This document shows, in pieces, positions 62,879 through 64,000 of a DNA stretch of 64,000 nt (position 1 is the first letter of the stretch; every line of letters starts with the position of its first letter). Origin of the DNA: an uncultured Pantoea sp. (GTDB lineage: Bacteria; Pseudomonadota; Gammaproteobacteria; Enterobacterales; Enterobacteriaceae); NCBI GenBank assembly GCA_913778495.1, contig CAJYVD010000036.1:1-64000 (forward strand). The letters are read 5' to 3'. The notes under the pieces were generated by a model that saw nothing but the letters and a program-made list of their open reading frames with translations, did not search any database and was not told the origin of the DNA. The translations under genes were made by a program, and so were the position numbers.

Positions 62879-63577
62879 ATGCTAACGAAAACGGCCGATG
62901 TGCTGGCGGCAGCGCTCAAAGCGCGCATTGAGCAGGGGGAGTTTGTGCAGGGACGCCTGCCAGCGGAGCGGGCGCTCAGTGAACACTATGCGACCACGCG
63001 CATCACGCTGCGCGAGGCGCTCGGCTTGCTGGAAGCGCAGGGCGTGATCTTTCGCGAGCTGCGTCGCGGCTGGTTCGTCGCACCGCCGCGCCTGGTGTAC
63101 AACCCCGCGCACCATAGCCATTTTCACGCCATGGCCAGTGCGCAGGGGCGGCAGGCCCGCACCGAGGTGATCGCGGCACGGCGTCAACCCATTTCGGGCG
63201 ATATCGCCCGCCATCTGCTGCTTAATGACGGCGAGGACGTTTACTGCATTCGGCGTTTACGGCGCATTGATGGCCGCGCGGTGCTGTACGTGGAGCACTA
63301 TCTTAATCCGGCGTTTTTTCCCGGCCTGCTGGAGGCGGATCTCACCCGTTCGCTCACTGAACTGTATGCGCAGCGCTACGGCATTCGTTACGGCAGCGCC
63401 CGCTTTACCTTGCTACCGGGACCGTTGCCGTTACACGCTGCGCCGGCGCTCAACGTTGCCAGCGGCACGCCAGGCTTACTGATTACCCGCATTAACCGCG
63501 ATCGGCACCAGCGCGTGATCGACTGCGACTGCGAATACTGGCGCTACGACGCGCTCAGCGTGGAGATCGACCTGTAG
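62879..63577 (+). CDS. GntR-family (HutC/UTRA) transcriptional regulator
   Basis: A 232-residue regulator starting at ATG 62879. The frame is open 42 codons further upstream through the Pho box, which is not homologous. The winged helix-turn-helix (about 1-70) contains RLPAERALSEHYATTRITLREALGLLEAQG. The C-terminal UTRA ligand domain (about 90-230) has VYCIRRLRRIDGRAVLYVEHYL near 120. It resembles regulators of phosphonate genes (PhnR/PhnF type). Divergent placement from the ABC/hydrolase operon and the UTRA-type operator there suggest it is the local regulator. The effector is unknown. Confidence 0.88.
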   Translation: MLTKTADVLAAALKARIEQGEFVQGRLPAERALSEHYATTRITLREALGLLEAQGVIFRELRRGWFVAPPRLVYNPAHHSHFHAMASAQGRQARTEVIAARRQPISGDIARHLLLNDGEDVYCIRRLRRIDGRAVLYVEHYLNPAFFPGLLEADLTRSLTELYAQRYGIRYGSARFTLLPGPLPLHAAPALNVASGTPGLLITRINRDRHQRVIDCDCEYWRYDALSVEIDL

Positions 63578-63579
63578 CA

Positions 63580-63601
63580 TATTGTGATTTTGATCACGTT
63601 A
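63580..63601 (+). promoter_or_regulatory. CRP site upstream of psiE
   Basis: TGTGA-N6-TCACG (63583-63598) is a 9/10 match to the CRP core TGTGA-N6-TCACA. It lies 49 bp upstream of the psiE start. E. coli psiE is known to be repressed by cAMP-CRP and activated by PhoB. I could not find a convincing Pho box in the 69-bp gap. Confidence 0.7.
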
Positions 63602-63646
63602 CAGCATAGTAGCGCCAGAGAAACCCGATGAAAAAGGCGCGAAAAA

Positions 63647-64000
63647 ATGACAACAAAATCGACGGCGGGGCAGCTGATCGCCTCGGTATTACAGTGGGTA
63701 TTAAACAGCGGCTTGTTAATTCTCGCCGTGATTCTGGTGGTATTTTTGGGCAAGGAAACCATTCATCTGGCCAATGTCTTGTTCAGCACCGGCGAAGAGG
63801 CCTCTTCTTATTTATTGATCGAAGGTATTGTTATTTATTTCCTCTACTTCGAGTTTATTGCGCTGATCGTAAAATATTTCCAATCAGGCTATCACTTTCC
63901 GCTACGCTATTTTATTTACATCGGTATTACGGCGATTATCCGCCTGATTATTGTCGATCATAAAAATCCTTACGATACGCTCTACTATTCAGCTGCTATT
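63647..64000 (+). CDS. psiE: Phosphate-starvation-inducible membrane protein PsiE, 5' part
   Basis: PsiE is a small inner-membrane protein induced by phosphate starvation, of unknown biochemical function. The frame starting at ATG 63647 encodes 118 residues and runs off the window end (E. coli PsiE has 136). The translation contains [35 protein letters not shown] and [18 protein letters not shown], which match E. coli PsiE closely. About four hydrophobic helices are present. A frame starting at 63628 overlaps it and is a shadow. It follows the UTRA regulator by 69 bp. Confidence 0.93.
   Translation, partial: MTTKSTAGQLIASVLQWVLNSGLLILAVILVVFLGKETIHLANVLFSTGEEASSYLLIEGIVIYFLYFEFIALIVKYFQSGYHFPLRYFIYIGITAIIRLIIVDHKNPYDTLYYSAAI

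Noticed and set aside
63572-63589. Possible Pho box upstream of psiE (CTGTAGC...)
   Set aside because: Only about 8 of 18 positions match and the second half-site fails; not distinguishable from chance.
63628-63963. 111-codon frame overlapping psiE
   Set aside because: A different frame of the same DNA; the frame from 63647 gives clear PsiE sequence.

Overview
The window is a 64 kb piece of a gamma-proteobacterial chromosome with moderately high GC content. Nearly all genes are order- and length-conserved Enterobacterales core genes: metA-aceBAK-iclR, yjbEFGH-pgi-lysC, asd-glgBXCAP, tusA/zntA, ftsYEX-rpoH, livKHMGF, ugpBAECQ, ggt and gntRKU. A single liv binding protein, yjbEFGH beside pgi and the panS neighbourhood suggest an Erwiniaceae-like member (Pantoea/Erwinia group). 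That placement is inference; the order Enterobacterales is secure. No insertion sequence, prophage, CRISPR array or tRNA was seen.

Layout. 0-0.15 kb: 3' end of a 5S rRNA and the rrn terminator. 0.5-7.3 kb: metA with MetJ boxes, the glyoxylate-bypass operon aceBAK, and its repressor iclR. 7.5-11.3 kb: yjbEFGH exopolysaccharide operon. 11.9-15.7 kb: pgi, then a lysine riboswitch ahead of lysC. 15.9-18.8 kb: panS, yhgN, asd. 19.1-28.6 kb: complete glycogen operon glgBXCAP. 28.6-34.9 kb: dcrB, yhhQ, tusA, zntA (with a ZntR-type promoter), yhhN, yhhM, yhhL, rsmD. 35.1-39.8 kb: ftsYEX, rpoH, panM. 40.2-45.1 kb: branched-chain amino-acid importer. 45.2-50.2 kb: PhoB-type ugpBAECQ glycerol-3-phosphate importer with phosphodiesterase. 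50.2-56.4 kb: yhhA, ggt, yhhY, the Fur-regulated sRNA ryhB, gntRKU. 56.4-64 kb: yjbB (Na/Pi), an uncharacterised ABC importer with a cytoplasmic alkaline-phosphatase-superfamily hydrolase and a GntR/UTRA regulator, and the start of psiE.

The most interesting part is 56.4-64 kb. The uncharacterised operon (binding protein, hydrolase, two permeases, ATPase) has a Pho-box-like site exactly 10 bp upstream of a -10-like hexamer. It also has an 11/12 match to the TGGTCTAGACCA operator of UTRA-family repressors just downstream of the predicted transcription start. The divergent UTRA regulator has its own near-consensus Pho box. The phosphate transporter gene yjbB lies downstream on the same strand, and phosphate-starvation gene psiE flanks the other side. 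I read this as an organophosphorus scavenging system built like ugp (import, hydrolyse inside, export or balance phosphate) with an unknown substrate.

Start codons were reassigned for pgi, yjbF, yjbE, panS, yhhQ, yhhM, yhhL, livK, livF, ugpQ, yhhA, yhhY, gntR, yjbB, one ABC permease and the UTRA regulator, using homolog length, ribosome-binding sites and stop/start overlaps. Family identities rest on recall of homologous sequences, not on a database search.
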